Below, in pieces: positions 61,083 to 64,000 of a stretch of DNA of 64,000 nucleotides. Each line of letters opens with the position of its first letter. The stretch's first letter is position 1. Made by a program: the position numbers and the translations under genes. The stretch is from Oscillospiraceae bacterium. Lineage in GTDB: Bacteria; Bacillota; Clostridia; Oscillospirales; Ruminococcaceae. Under the pieces are notes generated by a model. That model was not told the DNA's origin. It made no database searches and saw only the letters and a list, made by a program, of their open reading frames with translations. The stretch is taken from NCBI GenBank assembly GCA_902362965.1, contig CABIYQ010000008.1, forward strand, positions 1 through 64,000. Reading direction: 5' to 3'.

Positions 61083-62348
61083 ATGAATTTTGAAGAAGCA
61101 ATGATTTATATAAATAGTTTTAGTCAAAGCGGCAGAAAAGTAACAGATTTATCCAGAATAAAAAAGTTGTTAAACTTAATCGGTAATCCTCAGGATAATT
61201 TGAAATTTGTTCATATTGCCGGTACTAACGGAAAAGGCTCTGTGTTGGAGTATTGTTCAAACGCTTTAATAAATGCCGGTTATAAAACCGGACAGTTTAC
61301 TTCTCCTTATATTAAGGAATACTGTGACAGAATACGTATAAACGGTCAGAATATTCCAAAAGAAAAAGTTGCATATTATTGTATGTATGTAAAAAAATAT
61401 GCGGATAATTTATTTTTTTCACAGTTTGAAATTACTTTTGCAATAGCTCTTCTTTATTATAAAGAAGAAGCGTGTGATATTGTATTTCTTGAAGCCGGAA
61501 TAGGCGGTGAACTTGACGCTACCAATATAATTTCTTCTCCGCTTGTATCGGTAATAACATCTGTTTCACTTGATCATACTCAAATACTTGGAGATACTAT
61601 TGAAGAAATTGCCGTACAAAAGGTTGGTATCATTAAAGAAAACAGCTATGCAGTATTGTCATACGATAATGAAGAATCAGTTAAAAAAATTGCATTAAGC
61701 AAAGCATTTGAAAAGGGAAGTACTCTGATTGTTCCGGACAGCAGTCAAATTTATATTGACAAGCTTAATCTGAAAGAAACGGAATTTAGATATAAAAATA
61801 AATCGTATAAATTAAAAATGTGCGGAAAACATCAGATCGTCAATGCAGTTACTGCCATCGAAATTTTATCAATATTAAATAATATAAAATTTAAAATATC
61901 ATATGATCATATATATAGTGCATTATCGTCAGTATCAGTAGAACTGCGTGCTGAAATAGTACGGTATGACCCACTAATAATTATAGACGGCGGACATAAT
62001 ATTGCAGGAATAAATTCTCTTTGTGAAATACTGCGAAATAGTGGAGAAGAAAGATTTGTCGGATTAATAGGAATGGTTAAAGGTAAGGCATATGAGTATG
62101 CTGCTAAAAAATTGTCAGAAATTTTTGAGTATGTATTTTGTGCAGAAGGCTTTATAGAGAATAATATACCAGCTGAAAAGCTTTGTGACCTTTTTAAGAA
62201 GAATAATTGTCCGGCTGAGTACTGTGAATACAGAGAAGCGTTAAAAAAAGCATGTAATTATTCCGTTGAGAATTCTGTCGCCTTAATTGTATGCGGTTCT
62301 CTGTATTTTTGTTCAGCTGTTAAAAGTGAATTTTTAATTAACAGCTGA
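61083..62348 (+). CDS. folC: Folylpolyglutamate synthase/dihydrofolate synthase
   Basis: FolC adds glutamate residues to folates and, in many bacteria, also makes dihydrofolate. The Mur-ligase-like P-loop is HIAGTNGKGSVLEYC (about 45-59), followed by GQFTSPYIKEYCDRIRING, FLEAGIGGELDATN and SVSLDHTQILGDTIEEIA, with the C-terminal DGGHNIAG motif. It starts at the ATG at 61083 with AGGAGA upstream, giving 421 residues; the in-frame extension to 60951 runs through the tRNA. It complements folT elsewhere in the window. Confidence 0.94.
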   Translation: MNFEEAMIYINSFSQSGRKVTDLSRIKKLLNLIGNPQDNLKFVHIAGTNGKGSVLEYCSNALINAGYKTGQFTSPYIKEYCDRIRINGQNIPKEKVAYYCMYVKKYADNLFFSQFEITFAIALLYYKEEACDIVFLEAGIGGELDATNIISSPLVSVITSVSLDHTQILGDTIEEIAVQKVGIIKENSYAVLSYDNEESVKKIALSKAFEKGSTLIVPDSSQIYIDKLNLKETEFRYKNKSYKLKMCGKHQIVNAVTAIEILSILNNIKFKISYDHIYSALSSVSVELRAEIVRYDPLIIIDGGHNIAGINSLCEILRNSGEERFVGLIGMVKGKAYEYAAKKLSEIFEYVFCAEGFIENNIPAEKLCDLFKKNNCPAEYCEYREALKKACNYSVENSVALIVCGSLYFCSAVKSEFLINS

Positions 62349-63560
62349 TTTATTTGATTTAAGCCATATATTAACAATAAATAAATTTTCTTTATCGTCA
62401 AATGTAATAAGTCCTTGGTACTTTTTTACTATGCTGCTAATAATAGCATCTTCTGATAAGCTGTTTATATATGTGCTGGAAATAAAATTATCATTATGTG
62501 TAAATGAAATAATAATACTCAGGTGATAGTTTTCATTAACTATTTTTAAATCTATTTTTGATGAAATTTTATCAGACGAACAGTGTTCAATAGTTTTATC
62601 CAGAACAACCGATAAAATTATACCCATATCTTCTTCTGAAAAAATATCTATTAATCCGGTACAGTTTATATTTAGTTTTATTTTTTTTCTATTACATTCC
62701 TGAAGCTTTGAATTGGCTATAGCATTTATGAAAGAACTGTCTGGTATAATTTCTGCGGCAGGTTCTTGGTTATTGATTTGTTGAAGATAATCTTCAGCGT
62801 CGTTATATAATTTATTATGTATTAAATTTAAAGTTGTTTGAGTTATTTCACTTGTATTAACTGTAGTATTAATTTTCACGGTATTATCTTTTTCATTATT
62901 TGTGTTTGATTTAATATGGCGCAATAAGAAATAAGAAAGAATGTTTGTAGTGACGAGGAATACAAATATTATATTGAAAAGCATGCTGAAATTATTATTG
63001 TTTTTCAGTGCGTACTCAAACATAAGATTTCCGACAATCAAGGTAATAAAAAATATAACTAATATGTATATAATATCTTCTTTTGCCAGCTTATATTCAT
63101 CTTTACGGAATATTTTTATTAGAATTAATGTTAAAATATAGTATAAAAATTTAGTTATAAATAAAATTAATAACCTGAAAATTCCTATAGACGAAACTAG
63201 CACTTGAATATCTTCGTTTAAAATTTTACTGAAGGTAAATAATACTCCGGAATTTATTACCAAAATCAAGAATATACTTGTGAATGAGGCAAAAATTTTT
63301 TTAAAGTAAGAGTCCTTCATAAAAAAGAAAGAAAATACCAGAGCAATTATCAGTTGGATTATACCAATTACAGCGTCTATTTGTAAAAATTGGCTCAATA
63401 TAATATTATTGAACGCAGTCAGCAAAAAAAATAGAATTTTTTTCTTTGATTTGTTTTCATTTGATTTAAATTCAAGAAAATTGGAAATATAGTGTGTTAT
63501 AAGGCAGCATTCAATTATTGAGGCTAAAAATTCAACAGCCGTCCATATATTATCTATCAT
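62334..63560 (-). CDS. AgrC-like membrane sensor with degenerate GHKL domain
   Basis: This 408-residue protein has about six membrane helices (5-215), a coiled linker and a C-terminal GHKL ATPase-like domain. The AgrC-type H-box is not visible (TTLNLIHNKLYNDAEDYLQQ instead of RHDxxNH), and the N-box reads ILSVVLDKTIEHC with Lys in place of Asn. It is therefore probably a pseudokinase or weak phosphatase. It lies four bases after the LytTR gene and acts with it. No AgrD peptide gene is seen. Confidence 0.75.
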   Translation of the reverse strand: MIDNIWTAVEFLASIIECCLITHYISNFLEFKSNENKSKKKILFFLLTAFNNIILSQFLQIDAVIGIIQLIIALVFSFFFMKDSYFKKIFASFTSIFLILVINSGVLFTFSKILNEDIQVLVSSIGIFRLLILFITKFLYYILTLILIKIFRKDEYKLAKEDIIYILVIFFITLIVGNLMFEYALKNNNNFSMLFNIIFVFLVTTNILSYFLLRHIKSNTNNEKDNTVKINTTVNTSEITQTTLNLIHNKLYNDAEDYLQQINNQEPAAEIIPDSSFINAIANSKLQECNRKKIKLNINCTGLIDIFSEEDMGIILSVVLDKTIEHCSSDKISSKIDLKIVNENYHLSIIISFTHNDNFISSTYINSLSEDAIISSIVKKYQGLITFDDKENLFIVNIWLKSNKSAVN

Positions 63561-63564
63561 AAAA

Positions 63565-64000
63565 TTAAGCTCCGTTCTGAATTGTATAATTTTTTAATTT
63601 AATTTTTAATTCGGTACTTCTATATTTACTGACCGGAAGTACAGCCAGATTGGACATAGTTATTTTTTTTGAACCGAAGTTTATAATATGTTTTAAATTT
63701 ACTAAATAGCTTTTATGCACCCTTATGAATCCAAATGATTCCAGTTGATTTTGGAGTGTATTTAAAGTACCGGTTATATGTAATTTGGAATTTATGGTAT
63801 TTACTTCTATATGGTGTCCGAATATTTCAAAAAAATATATTTCATTGAGATTTACAGGTATTTTAATATTACCGTTTCGGCAGATAAAAGGTTTATTTAC
63901 ATCCTGAAGGGATTTAAATATTGATATAATCGCTTCGTTCAATTCGCTTTTAAAATATCGTTTTCTGATAAATCGGTATGGCTGATATTTTAAAAGATTA
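63565..64000 (-). CDS. LytTR response regulator, C-terminal part
   Basis: This is the DNA-binding part of a LytTR-type regulator. The frame stays open to the window edge and reads QPYRFIRKRYFKSELNEAI before the linker, the typical end of a receiver domain, so the N-terminus lies outside. The LytTR domain (about 63565-63870) shows IYFFEIFGHHIEVNTINSKL, GTLNTLQNQL and FIRVHKSYLVNLKHI. It is paired with the degenerate AgrC-like sensor downstream. Confidence 0.85.
   Translation of the reverse strand, partial: NLLKYQPYRFIRKRYFKSELNEAIISIFKSLQDVNKPFICRNGNIKIPVNLNEIYFFEIFGHHIEVNTINSKLHITGTLNTLQNQLESFGFIRVHKSYLVNLKHIINFGSKKITMSNLAVLPVSKYRSTELKIKLKNYTIQNGA

Overview
The window is AT-rich chromosomal DNA from a low-GC, endospore-forming Firmicute of the Clostridia, most like a Ruminococcus relative (Oscillospiraceae). 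This rests on gene families: dipicolinate synthase (dpaA/dpaB), HPr kinase, RapZ-WhiA, a leucine-rich-repeat surface protein with a Ruminococcus-style dockerin-like tail, HAAS/DUF4097 and DUF4358 proteins. It also rests on strong AAGGAGG ribosome sites, frequent TTG starts and textbook TTGACA-17-TATAAT promoters. The species assignment is inference.

Bases 1-1740 are a decayed accessory region: the end of one IS3-family element abuts the 5' fragment of a second in opposite orientation, then comes a broken Tn916-type integrase and an RNHCP-domain gene behind a transcription attenuator. Bases 2032-3650 hold two membrane-anchored proteins of unknown role.

Bases 3688-6899 (minus) are lepA, a small zinc-ribbon membrane protein and hemW. 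Bases 7101-24098 (plus) form the core block: ACT regulator and hom; hprK, a PHP phosphoesterase, murB, rapZ, whiA and dnaE; pfkA; folT under a tetrahydrofolate riboswitch; proC; a SpoIIM-like membrane protein; a DUF624 protein; rpsO and pnp. Two hairpin-controlled translation starts (rapZ and whiA) sit in this block.

Bases 24214-30873 (plus) carry an autoregulated MerR-TipAS drug sensor, a large SF1 helicase, and a HAAS/DUF4097 pair followed by a PadR regulator. Bases 31002-38470 (minus) hold proS, a small membrane protein, a ROK regulator, a YfhO-type membrane glycosyltransferase, and dpaA-dpaB behind a sigma-K-like promoter. The LRR/dockerin-like protein is at 38616 (plus).

Bases 39746-42511 (minus) are an unusual four-gene operon: a DUF5685-like protein with Asp-rich motifs, two related J-domain/TPR proteins (one without HPD), and a membrane protein. 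This is the best candidate here for an undescribed system. Then come nth and a Nudix hydrolase (minus), a sodium:solute symporter and secA (plus), a DUF3795 and a HEAT-repeat protein (minus), and a MarR-controlled heterodimeric ABC exporter with two matching operators.

The right end holds a DUF4358 lipoprotein and an SGNH hydrolase (minus); the asnB, HD hydrolase, pyrB operon (plus; PyrB carries a PyrI-like zinc tail); a D,D-carboxypeptidase-like protein lacking its catalytic lysine (minus); tRNA-Arg(CCU); folC; and an AgrC/LytTR two-component pair cut by the window edge. No CRISPR array, rRNA or complete prophage was seen.
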